Below the pieces are notes generated by a model, which ran no database searches, was not told the DNA's origin, and saw only the letters and a program-made list of their open reading frames with translations. A stretch of 21,801 bases of DNA from Corynebacterium rhinophilum (lineage in GTDB: Bacteria; Actinomycetota; Actinomycetes; Mycobacteriales; Mycobacteriaceae), in assembly GCF_030227225.1 (NCBI RefSeq), contig NZ_JASPHQ010000024.1, positions 1 to 21,801 of the forward strand, read 5' to 3'. Below are positions 15,859 to 21,801 of this stretch, piece by piece. A program made the translations under genes and the position numbers. How positions within the stretch are numbered: position 1 is the first letter of the stretch; the number at the start of each line of letters is the position of its first letter.

Positions 15859-17190
15859 ATGAATGCCCCAACCCACGAGTCCCGCACGGATGACAGCACG
15901 GAAAGTACCAAGGGGGCAGCTCCAACAAATTCCGCAGAGGAAGTCAACCGGCAAAAGGCGGTGGGCTCCACCCTTTCTTGGGTCATCGCGCTTTTTGGCA
16001 CCGGTGTTGGTGCCGGCATCCTCTTCTTGCCGCTCAACGCAGGCGCCTTCGGATTTTGGCCGCTCATCTTTGCCACCGTATTCATCTTCCCGTTGGTGTA
16101 TTTTTCCCACCGGACCTACGCCCGCATAGTCAGCGGCGCGCCACAAGAACAACACGGTAAAGATGTCCTGGAGCTGGTGCGCTACTACCTTGGCCGCAAT
16201 AGTGGCCTTTTCATCGCCGTCTTGTATTGGCTAGCCATCGTGCCGACGGTGCTCATTTACGGCATCAGCATTACCAATGTGGTCGATAGCTTCATCGTCA
16301 ACCAGCTCGGCGGGCCGAGCATCAATCGGTGGATATTGTCCATTGCCTGCGTGGGCGTTATGACGGGCCTTTTTGCCATCGGCCGCCGCCCCATGCTGTG
16401 GCTGGCCCAGATGCTGGTCTACCCGCTCATCGTCGCCCTGGCGGCAACCTCCATTTATTTGATCCCCAAGTGGGATTTCGAAAGCTTCCTCAACGTTGAA
16501 TACGAAGGCGGCCTCTGGGGAATCCTTAAGGGCATCCTGCTTATCCTGCCGGTGCTGGTCTTTTCCTTTTCCCACATGGCCGCGCTATCGCAGTTCTCCG
16601 TCGACGTGCAGCCGGCCTACGGCAAGAAGACGGAGAAGTTCGTCTCCCGCGTAGAGCTCTATACCGCTGCAATGCTCGTGGTATTTACCATGTTCTTCGT
16701 CTGGTCCTGCGTTCTCGCACTTGGCGCGGACGGGATGAAGGAGGCGGTCGATCAAAACATCCCGGTGCTGTCTTATTTCGCCAACGTCACAGGCACGCCA
16801 TTCATTGGTTATATGGCACCGCTTATTACCATGTGTGCAATCATTTCTTCCTACTTTGGACACATGCTTGGTTCCGAGGAAGGTACAGAATATCTACTGC
16901 GCATTGCCGTGCCCCGCATGGCCAATAAGCTCTCGCGCCGCGCACTGCTCAACACCATCTATGTCATCGTATTCGTGGCAACGACGCTCGTCGCCGTCTT
17001 CAACCCCTCCATCATGGACATGATTTCGGTGGTTGGCGGCATCTTCGTGGCATTCTTGGTCTATCTGGTGCCGGTCTACATGTTTAAAAAGGTCGATGAC
17101 TATTCCCAGTTCAAAAACGACATCTGGAATTACTTCGTCTTCGGCATGGGACTTGTCATCATGGCCGTGACTGTCTGGAACCTGATCTAA
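15859..17190 (+). CDS. SdaC/HAAAP-family amino-acid transporter
   Basis: This 443-aa polytopic protein has about eleven hydrophobic helices after a polar N-terminus of about 38 residues. VIALFGTGVGAGILFLPLNAGAFGFWPL is the helix-1 signature of the hydroxy/aromatic amino-acid permease family (SdaC, TdcC, YhaO), and VFSFSHMAALSQFSVDVQPAYG is the conserved helix-6/loop motif. The likely role is proton- or sodium-coupled uptake of serine or threonine; the exact substrate cannot be read from the sequence. ATG 15859 is preceded by GAGG at 6 nt. It is probably monocistronic: a 225-bp spacer with the palindrome lies upstream, and a convergent gene ends 18 bp downstream. Confidence 0.85.
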   Translation: MNAPTHESRTDDSTESTKGAAPTNSAEEVNRQKAVGSTLSWVIALFGTGVGAGILFLPLNAGAFGFWPLIFATVFIFPLVYFSHRTYARIVSGAPQEQHGKDVLELVRYYLGRNSGLFIAVLYWLAIVPTVLIYGISITNVVDSFIVNQLGGPSINRWILSIACVGVMTGLFAIGRRPMLWLAQMLVYPLIVALAATSIYLIPKWDFESFLNVEYEGGLWGILKGILLILPVLVFSFSHMAALSQFSVDVQPAYGKKTEKFVSRVELYTAAMLVVFTMFFVWSCVLALGADGMKEAVDQNIPVLSYFANVTGTPFIGYMAPLITMCAIISSYFGHMLGSEEGTEYLLRIAVPRMANKLSRRALLNTIYVIVFVATTLVAVFNPSIMDMISVVGGIFVAFLVYLVPVYMFKKVDDYSQFKNDIWNYFVFGMGLVIMAVTVWNLI

Positions 17191-17208
17191 AAACCAGTCC
17201 CTCGGCGC

Positions 17209-18057
17209 TTATTGGCACACCCGAACTTGGCTTACCTGTGCTAGGGCTTGATTAACGTTTGCGCACGCTTGGCGCTCAAGGTCGGCCGCGGTGCGGGTGG
17301 CATCGCGAAGCGCCTGCTGCGCAGGTCCTTGCAGGTTGAGGTCGTTTTCAATGCGCGCGCCGATGGCTTCACTGGATCCGCCGACTGGGGCATTGTTGAC
17401 ACCGCGCATGACATCCGCGGTATGGGTCTGCGCATCGCCGTACGTGTTGGCGGCTACGGTAAACCCATGCCCAGTAGATACGGAGGCGTGGATGGTGCGA
17501 TCATCAGACCAGCCGAATTTGGTGCCCCATACTCCGGGAATGCGATCGGTGCCGAAATCCTGTCGGTACCCATCCGCAGCAACGGGAGCTGCGGTAGCCA
17601 TTCCCGCGAAAATGGGCGCCGCGATGGGATCGTGCTGGATCTCAGCAGTAAACCGCGCGACATCTTCGGTTGAGGTCTGCGTGGTTCCCCAGTAGCCGGT
17701 GTAGTGAGTCTCACTCAGCCCAAATTCCTGGATGATGCTGGGAATGGCCTGCGGGTAACGTCGGTCCAAGTCGCTGGCCACGTTATCGTCACTGTAGCGA
17801 ATCATATGCTCCACTTTGGCCTTATCGGCGGCAGAACCATACTTGAGCACCCAATATCCCAGGTAGAGCTTGCTCAAGGACAGCGCCGGGCGGGACTCGT
17901 GGCTATTGGCGGTAGAGACGGTAGCGCCAGAATCGTGCCTAACGGTGATTTGCGTACGATCAGGCACGGAATGGGGATCAAGGCTGACCGCTTGGGCAGC
18001 AGGAATGGTCACGAAGGAAAGTGCGGTAACGAGAGAACTTATTGCCAGCTTTTTCAT
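17209..18057 (-). CDS. secreted serine hydrolase, beta-lactamase/PBP-like
   Basis: This 282-aa protein has a clear signal peptide: MKK, a hydrophobic core, and AQA at 21-23, so cleavage is expected before Val24. The mature protein carries the three active-site boxes of penicillin-recognising enzymes: SLSK (Ser60, Lys63), YSDDN (88-92, in the SxN position) and TKFG (Lys180-Phe-Gly, the KTG box with Phe for Thr). It is close to class A beta-lactamases in fold but shorter and without an obvious Glu166 loop. A Cys pair near the C-terminus (265 and 281) could form a disulfide. It may be a D,D-peptidase-like or non-enzymatic cell-wall protein. No good Shine-Dalgarno sequence precedes ATG 18057. It converges on the transporter gene. 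Confidence 0.72.
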   Translation of the reverse strand: MKKLAISSLVTALSFVTIPAAQAVSLDPHSVPDRTQITVRHDSGATVSTANSHESRPALSLSKLYLGYWVLKYGSAADKAKVEHMIRYSDDNVASDLDRRYPQAIPSIIQEFGLSETHYTGYWGTTQTSTEDVARFTAEIQHDPIAAPIFAGMATAAPVAADGYRQDFGTDRIPGVWGTKFGWSDDRTIHASVSTGHGFTVAANTYGDAQTHTADVMRGVNNAPVGGSSEAIGARIENDLNLQGPAQQALRDATRTAADLERQACANVNQALAQVSQVRVCQ

Positions 18058-18129
18058 AACGCATATAGCGTAGCCGGGGTTCTACATCGTCGCAGGCTAT
18101 AAGTGCAAAAAGTTCCCTTATTGTACTAT

Positions 18130-18438
18130 CTATTGCAGCAATACTTCTAGGTCCCGCGCGTCCATGCCGTGCTTATGCATGGCGACGCGCCCGTGGGAAT
18201 GCTCGATGCCCTCACGGTCCCAGTATTCTTCCGCGCGAACGGGATCGTGGGAGGCACCATTGGCGCGGACCACGCGCCACCAGGCGGCGTTACCTCCATG
18301 CCTATTCATGACGGTGCCGACGTTGCGGGCCCCGCACCCAGCGAGTTTTGCCACCTCCCCGTAGGAGGACACATTCCCGGGCGGGATAGCGGCCACGATG
18401 GCTAGCACGCGCTGTGCCAAATCAGAGGAGTCTGACAT
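18130..18438 (-). CDS. alkyltransferase-like (ATL) DNA-binding protein
   Basis: This 102-aa MGMT-fold protein contains only the DNA-binding domain. The helix-turn-helix segment GNVSSYGEVAKLAG carries Tyr26, and GARNVG carries the arginine finger Arg38. The alkyl-acceptor motif PCHRV is replaced by A-W-W-R-V (52-56): the reactive cysteine is Trp53. This marks an ATL protein, which binds O6-alkylguanine in DNA and is thought to hand it to nucleotide excision repair instead of repairing it. ATG 18438 follows a strong GGGGAGAGAGG tract. It lies 20 bp after the VOC gene, at the end of the S4-VOC-ATL cluster. Confidence 0.85.
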   Translation of the reverse strand: MSDSSDLAQRVLAIVAAIPPGNVSSYGEVAKLAGCGARNVGTVMNRHGGNAAWWRVVRANGASHDPVRAEEYWDREGIEHSHGRVAMHKHGMDARDLEVLLQ

Positions 18439-18458
18439 AAACGCCTCTCTCCCCGCGT

Positions 18459-19286
18459 TTAGTCCCTGGTGGGGTTGAGCACGTCATCGGATTCGGTGGG
18501 TTCATCCTCGGGCGCATCTTCTACCTCAGTCAGGGTGATGGTGGCCCCGGTGGAATCCGCGAGCAAGCACATGCGGCCAAAGGGGGAATCCCATGGTTCA
18601 CGGATGATTTCACCGCCGAGCTCTACCGCTTTCTCGGCGGCGGCATCGATATCGCGCACCCCTAGGTAGGTCTGCCAGAAGCTCGGCACCTGGGGCGGGA
18701 ACTGGCCTTCGGCATTCCACAGGCCCGCGAACGGGGCGCCGTCTTCTTCCGCGGTGGCGTAAATGAAATTCTCGTCCTCGGACTCCATGGCGCGAATCTC
18801 CCAGTTAAAAAGCTCGCCATAAAAGTCCATGGCCTGCTGGAATCGCGTCGTAGCGGTCAGCTCGTGCCATACCGGGGTGCCGGGTTCGCCACCGGCAACG
18901 AAGTGCTCCGGGCCGGAAGGCTGGATGAGGCCGAACATGCCACCGGCGGCATCGGCAAGCAGGGCCATGTGGCCCAGCTGCACGGGCTGGGGCGAGGCCA
19001 AGATGCGCCCGCCGAGGTTCTCCGTGCGCTGGCAATCGCCGTCGATGTCCTTGGAGAGGAAATAGGTCACCCAGGTATCCGGCATGGGGGCTTCCTCCGG
19101 CTGCGGGATGAGGCCGGCGATGGGAAGGCCTTGCAGGCGCGCCATCTGATAGGGGTTGTCCTCCTGGGTCTCGGCCGAGATTTCCCAGCCCAAGACCTGC
19201 TCATAAAAGTGGGCGGACTTGCGCGGATCCGAGGTGGTCAGATCGATCCAGTAGGGCATGCCTACTTCGGCTTCAAATGCGGGCAT
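18459..19286 (-). CDS. two-domain VOC (glyoxalase-like) protein
   Basis: This 275-aa protein consists of two vicinal-oxygen-chelate domains, about 8-120 and 135-255. Each starts with a beta-strand and FY helix (PYWIDLTTSDPRKSAHFYEQVLGWEI; VWHELTATTRFQQAMDFYGELFNWEI) and ends with an LAD-GG/TGA-type strand (LLADAAGGMFGLIQ; LLADSTGATITLTE). It resembles mycobacterial CFP32 (Rv0577) in size and arrangement. Metal-binding residues are not clear enough to predict an enzyme activity. The acidic C-terminal tail (about 258-275) is probably disordered. GGAGGA lies 8 nt before ATG 19286, inside the end of the S4 gene, whose stop codon directly abuts this start, so the two are translationally coupled. 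Confidence 0.85.
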   Translation of the reverse strand: MPAFEAEVGMPYWIDLTTSDPRKSAHFYEQVLGWEISAETQEDNPYQMARLQGLPIAGLIPQPEEAPMPDTWVTYFLSKDIDGDCQRTENLGGRILASPQPVQLGHMALLADAAGGMFGLIQPSGPEHFVAGGEPGTPVWHELTATTRFQQAMDFYGELFNWEIRAMESEDENFIYATAEEDGAPFAGLWNAEGQFPPQVPSFWQTYLGVRDIDAAAEKAVELGGEIIREPWDSPFGRMCLLADSTGATITLTEVEDAPEDEPTESDDVLNPTRD

Positions 19287-19571
19287 TTATAGATTCCTCC
19301 ACTTTTCCGGATCAAAGTCATCATCTGCGGTGGCTTCATCAAAATAGTCATCGTCATCGTCAGGCTCGCCTACGCGCGCGCAGGTGCCTTCGATGCACAC
19401 CTCATCGCCAATCTGCAGCGTGGCGCCGCGGCGGGTCTCGGTGTCACCGTTGACCGTGACCGCGCCTTCTGCGATAAGTTCCTTGGCTTCACCACCGGTG
19501 CCGACCAAGCTGGCCAGTTTAATAAACTGGCCCAATTTGATGGACTCGCCAGAAATTGCAACCTCAAGCAT
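19287..19571 (-). CDS. S4-domain RNA-binding protein
   Basis: This 94-aa protein is a single S4 domain of the YbcJ/RlbA type: IKLGQFIKLASLVGTGGEAKELIAEGAVTVNG (11-42), followed by ETRRGATLQIGDEVCI. That is the alpha-L RNA-binding motif found in ribosomal S4, RluD and Hsp15-like proteins. An acidic tail of about 25 residues begins with five aspartates at 71-75 and is unusual beside the basic RNA-binding face. The RNA target is unknown. It is the first gene of a minus-strand cluster with the VOC and ATL genes, and its stop directly abuts the VOC start. Confidence 0.85.
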   Translation of the reverse strand: MLEVAISGESIKLGQFIKLASLVGTGGEAKELIAEGAVTVNGDTETRRGATLQIGDEVCIEGTCARVGEPDDDDDYFDEATADDDFDPEKWRNL

Positions 19572-19628
19572 GCCGCCCAGCTTACCCAGAGCCCGTTGCC
19601 GCGCGGCTATGGGTGGGGGTGGACAGGC

Positions 19629-19958
19629 TTAGTCACGCGCGCGCAGGGAGACCGCCGTGCCCGTGGCGGTGACCAACAGCATGTCATTATTGGTGCCCAT
19701 TGGGGAATAGTCGAAGGCGATGCCCACCACGCCATCAGCGCCCAATTCCTGGCCGCGGCGCCACAATTCATCCAGCGCCGCCTCGCGGGCCTTGATGGCT
19801 TCGCTTTCATAGCCAGAGGCGCGACCACCGGTGATATTGCGTATCGATGCCCCAAAGTCTTTGAGCATATTGATGCCGGTAACAGTCTCACCAGCGATGA
19901 TGCGCAGGTATTTGGTGATTTCATAACCGTCGACGGTATTTGTGGTAGTAAAAATCAT
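19629..19958 (-). CDS. YbjQ/UPF0145-family protein
   Basis: This 109-aa protein matches the YbjQ family (also called the heavy-metal-binding domain family) in length and motifs: TTTNTVDGYEITKYLRIIAGETVTG at the start, the central helix with GYESEAIKAREAALDEL, and GADGVVGIAFDYS followed by MLLVTATGTAV. Members form homo-oligomers; their cellular role is not established. It begins 9 bp after the upstream LysE-type exporter gene on the same strand, so cotranscription is likely. No strong Shine-Dalgarno sequence is seen (only GAAG immediately before the start). Confidence 0.85.
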   Translation of the reverse strand: MIFTTTNTVDGYEITKYLRIIAGETVTGINMLKDFGASIRNITGGRASGYESEAIKAREAALDELWRRGQELGADGVVGIAFDYSPMGTNNDMLLVTATGTAVSLRARD

Positions 19959-19967
19959 AACTTCAGG

Positions 19968-20642
19968 CTACATCGCAATAAGCCCGCGGATGCCTTCAAA
20001 GAGGATAACCACGCCGAGGAGCAGGAAGACGATGCCACTGACGATGTCCACCCACGCCGAGTTCTTGGCCATCCACTTCGATACCGCGCGCGTGCTCAAG
20101 CCGACGCCGACGAAGAGCACCAAGCTTTCCAGTACCAGTACCGCGGCGACGACGACGTTTCCGCCCACGCCCATTCCTGGGTCGATGAAATTGGCAAAGA
20201 TGGCGCCGAAGAAGATGACCACCTTGGGGTTGGAAAGATCGCAGACCAACCCCATGCGGTAGGCCGTCTTTGCCTTGATGATGCCGTCCGGGGTGAATCC
20301 GCGCGGTTGGGGTGCCTGCTTTTCCGTGCCCACGACGGTGGCGGGTGCGCGCCGTTCCCGCAGGCCGGAGGAAATCGCGCTATAGGCCATCCACAGCAGA
20401 TAGCTGCCGCCTAGGACCTGCAGGAGCACCAGGATGCCCTCATGCGTAGAGATCAATGCCGAAAGCCCGGCGAGCGACGCGATGGTCCAGAGGGCAAGGC
20501 CTGTCGTGCTGCCAATGGCCACCCACACCGCCGCGCGGGTGGACCGCGCACCCAGGCGGATAATCTGCACTACATCCGGCCCCGGCGAAGCCATGGCCGC
20601 GAACCATACGCCCATCAGGGTCACAAGGGCACCTATAGCCAC
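19968..20642 (-). CDS. LysE/RhtB-family exporter (copy 1)
   Basis: This 224-aa membrane exporter has about six helices. MASPGPDVVQIIRLGARSTRAAV is the family N-terminal signature (SPGPD), and LVCDLSNPKVVIFFGAIFANFI is the central NPK motif helix. The family exports amino acids or related solutes such as lysine, threonine or homoserine; the substrate here is unknown. The start is GTG 20642, decided by GGAGGT (ACCTCC on the plus strand, 20648-20653) five nt upstream. It is closely similar over its length to the neighbouring copy (20722-21405) and probably arose from it by tandem duplication. It is followed at 9 bp by the ybjQ-like gene. Confidence 0.88.
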   Translation of the reverse strand: MAIGALVTLMGVWFAAMASPGPDVVQIIRLGARSTRAAVWVAIGSTTGLALWTIASLAGLSALISTHEGILVLLQVLGGSYLLWMAYSAISSGLRERRAPATVVGTEKQAPQPRGFTPDGIIKAKTAYRMGLVCDLSNPKVVIFFGAIFANFIDPGMGVGGNVVVAAVLVLESLVLFVGVGLSTRAVSKWMAKNSAWVDIVSGIVFLLLGVVILFEGIRGLIAM

Positions 20643-20647
20643 CTAAC

Positions 20648-20653
20648 ACCTCC
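20648..20653 (-). promoter_or_regulatory. ribosome binding site fixing a GTG start
   Basis: GGAGGT on the minus strand lies 5 nt before GTG 20642, an excellent core and spacing. It fixes the start of LysE-type exporter copy 1; no ATG is available before the conserved first helix. Confidence 0.7.
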
Positions 20654-20721
20654 ACATTCGTATGCATTTTTACTAACGCATTCAACTGTAGGAAGTGTCT
20701 CACCTGCAGCGAAACAGGTAA

Positions 20722-21405
20722 CTACTGTGACTTCAGCAGCGCGGTGGCGCCCTCCCCGGCCATCACCACACCGAGCAGGCCAAAGACGAGGCCTGAGACC
20801 ATATCGATGCCGGCGGAATACCGCGCCGTCCACCGCGCGGCCGCGCGCACGAGCAGCGCAAAGGCGGAAAACCACGCGAAGGACATGGCCGCGAGGATTA
20901 ACGCCACCGCGATAGTCCACCCCACGGACATATCCGGGCGGATGAATTGGGCGAATACCGCACCGAAAAATACAAGAGCCTTGGGGTTCGACAGGTTAGT
21001 CACCAGCCCCAGCTTGAAGGCCCGCCAGTTGGTCATGTCTTCGACGTCGGCATCGCCAGCCGCCCGCGCCTGGTCCGCATAGTCTTCCGTGTCCACCTCG
21101 CGGGCGGGTGCGCGCCGCGCGGCTAACCCACTGCGCAGGGACGATACGCCCATGTACAGCAAGAAAAGCCCACCGAGCAATTGCAAGATGCTCAGCACGC
21201 CCGGCCGCGCCGTAATTAGCGCCGATAACCCGGCCAGGGAGGCGACAATCCAAAAGACCGTCCCGCTAAATACCCCCACCGCGCACAATAGCCCGGCGCG
21301 CGTGGATCGTGGGGCCACGCGGATGACCTGCACGATATCCGGGCCCGGAGACACCAAAGCCGCGAGCCAAATCCCCATCAGGGTAAGAAGTGAGGAAATG
21401 GTCAT
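20722..21405 (-). CDS. LysE/RhtB-family exporter (copy 2)
   Basis: This 227-aa protein has about six helices and the same signatures as its neighbour: VSPGPDIVQVIRVAPRSTRAGL, IVASLAGLSALI, LQLLGGLFLLYMG and LVTNLSNPKALVFFGAVFAQFI. Compared with copy 1 it has a longer, acidic cytoplasmic loop between helices 3 and 4 (VDTEDYADQARAAGDADVEDM). ATG 21405 is preceded by AAGGA at 8 nt. The end of an IS3-type element lies only about 50 bp upstream, so its promoter must be in that short spacer or inside the element. No LysG-type regulator gene is seen next to it within the window. Substrate unknown. Confidence 0.88.
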   Translation of the reverse strand: MTISSLLTLMGIWLAALVSPGPDIVQVIRVAPRSTRAGLLCAVGVFSGTVFWIVASLAGLSALITARPGVLSILQLLGGLFLLYMGVSSLRSGLAARRAPAREVDTEDYADQARAAGDADVEDMTNWRAFKLGLVTNLSNPKALVFFGAVFAQFIRPDMSVGWTIAVALILAAMSFAWFSAFALLVRAAARWTARYSAGIDMVSGLVFGLLGVVMAGEGATALLKSQ

Positions 21406-21455
21406 GAACTAGATCCTTGTACCAGATAGAGGTTTCAGTCTGTAAATAATAGTAG

Positions 21456-21481
21456 TGAAGTGTCCCGAGTTTTGTTCCTAG
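21456..21481 (-). mobile_element. probable terminal inverted repeat of an IS3-family element
   Basis: The plus strand from 21456 begins TGAAGTGTCCCGAGTTTTG, with the TG end and the T-rich GTT tract typical of IS3-family (IS150-like) termini as I recall them. It lies just past the transposase stop codon (21478-21480). The other end of the element is outside the window, so the repeat cannot be confirmed by pairing. Confidence 0.4.
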
Positions 21482-21801
21482 GCATTTGCCTTGATTTCTA
21501 TTATTCCCTGTTGCGGGTTTTTCTTCCACAATTCGGTTTCCGCCTCGGCTGGGGTTCGGTATCCCAGGCTTTGGTGGAGCCTTACCTCGTTCCACCATGA
21601 CACCCACTCGAATGTGGCGATTTCTACCTCGATAACGTCATTCCACCTGCGAGTATGGATGAGCTCGTTCTTGTAGGAGCCGTTAACGTTTTCAGCTAGA
21701 GCATTGTCGTAGGAGTCACCGACAGTCCCAGTAGAAGCAGTGATCCCGTGTTGGGAAAGGCGCTCGTTGTAGACAATGCTGACGTACTATAAGCCGTGAT
21801 C
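21478..21801 (-). pseudogene. IS3-family transposase (OrfB) 3' end, with internal stop
   Basis: Reading the minus strand from the window edge gives 107 codons to the TAG at 21478-21480. They encode the C-terminal part of an rve/DDE transposase: SIVYNERLSQHGIT, GDSYDNALAENVNGSYKNE, RRWNDVIEVEIATFEWV and HQSLGYRTPAEAETE, all typical of IS3 OrfB. The first codon (Asp, in D-H-G) is the second catalytic acid; the Glu of ALAEN is codon 37, giving the canonical 35-residue spacing of DD(35)E. The fifth codon is TAG (21787-21789), where the family has Gln in DHGSQY, so the reading frame is broken. One C-to-T change would explain the stop, and another the neighbouring Leu for Ser. The remainder of the gene lies beyond the window. 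Confidence 0.85.

Noticed and set aside
20657..20685. Possible promoter TTGAAT-17 bp-TACGAA for LysE-type exporter copy 1 (minus strand)
   Set aside because: The predicted start near 20650 would fall inside the GGAGGT ribosome binding site, so the resulting mRNA would lack it; probably a chance match.
21266..21607. Minus-strand frame of 113 codons spanning the IS end and the LysE start
   Set aside because: It is out of frame with both the transposase remnant and the exporter gene; its translation has no transposase or exporter motifs.

Overview
The window is a piece of chromosome from a Corynebacterium-type actinobacterium; the species cannot be named from sequence alone. The main evidence is a nearly complete set of mycolata-specific arabinogalactan genes: a galactofuranosyltransferase (GlfT1), a GtrA/Rv3789-like membrane protein, DprE1, DprE2, AftA and a single Emb arabinosyltransferase. 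Mycobacteria carry embC/A/B at this place; corynebacteria have one emb. The base composition is moderately high in GC, with short spacers and frequent GTG starts.

Layout. Positions 132-1058: glfT1 (+). Positions 1071-2905: a compact minus-strand operon of three genes (three-helix membrane protein, pRiA4b-ORF3-like protein, GtrA protein), converging on glfT1. Positions 2940-3215: a small unrecognised protein, divergent from that operon. Positions 3342-11249: dprE1, dprE2, aftA and emb, all plus strand. The spacer between dprE2 and aftA (5561-5753) holds two strong hairpins and a 14-bp tandem repeat. Positions 11287-14166 (-): an alpha/beta hydrolase and an M13 zinc metallopeptidase resembling Zmp1/PepO. 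Positions 14200-15633 (+): a single-pass exported protein abutting a PrsW-family intramembrane protease. Positions 15859-17190 (+): an SdaC-like amino-acid transporter, preceded by a 65-bp imperfect palindrome. Positions 17209-21405 (-): a secreted serine-hydrolase/PBP-like protein; an S4 / VOC / alkyltransferase-like operon; and YbjQ with two tandem LysE-type exporters. Positions 21456-21801: the end of an IS3-family element whose transposase frame contains a stop codon.

How the genes work together. DprE1 and DprE2 epimerise decaprenylphosphoryl ribose to decaprenylphosphoryl arabinose (DPA). AftA and Emb use DPA outside the membrane to prime and extend arabinan on the galactan that GlfT1 initiates. 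GtrA/Rv3789 homologues have been linked to DPA export or to AftA recruitment. The right half of the window is general housekeeping and accessory material (peptidases, transport, stress), ending in a decayed insertion sequence next to the exporter pair. No CRISPR array, tRNA or rRNA gene was seen. No gene-free stretch exceeds 300 bases; the longest spacers are 15634-15858 (225 bp) and 5561-5753 (193 bp).
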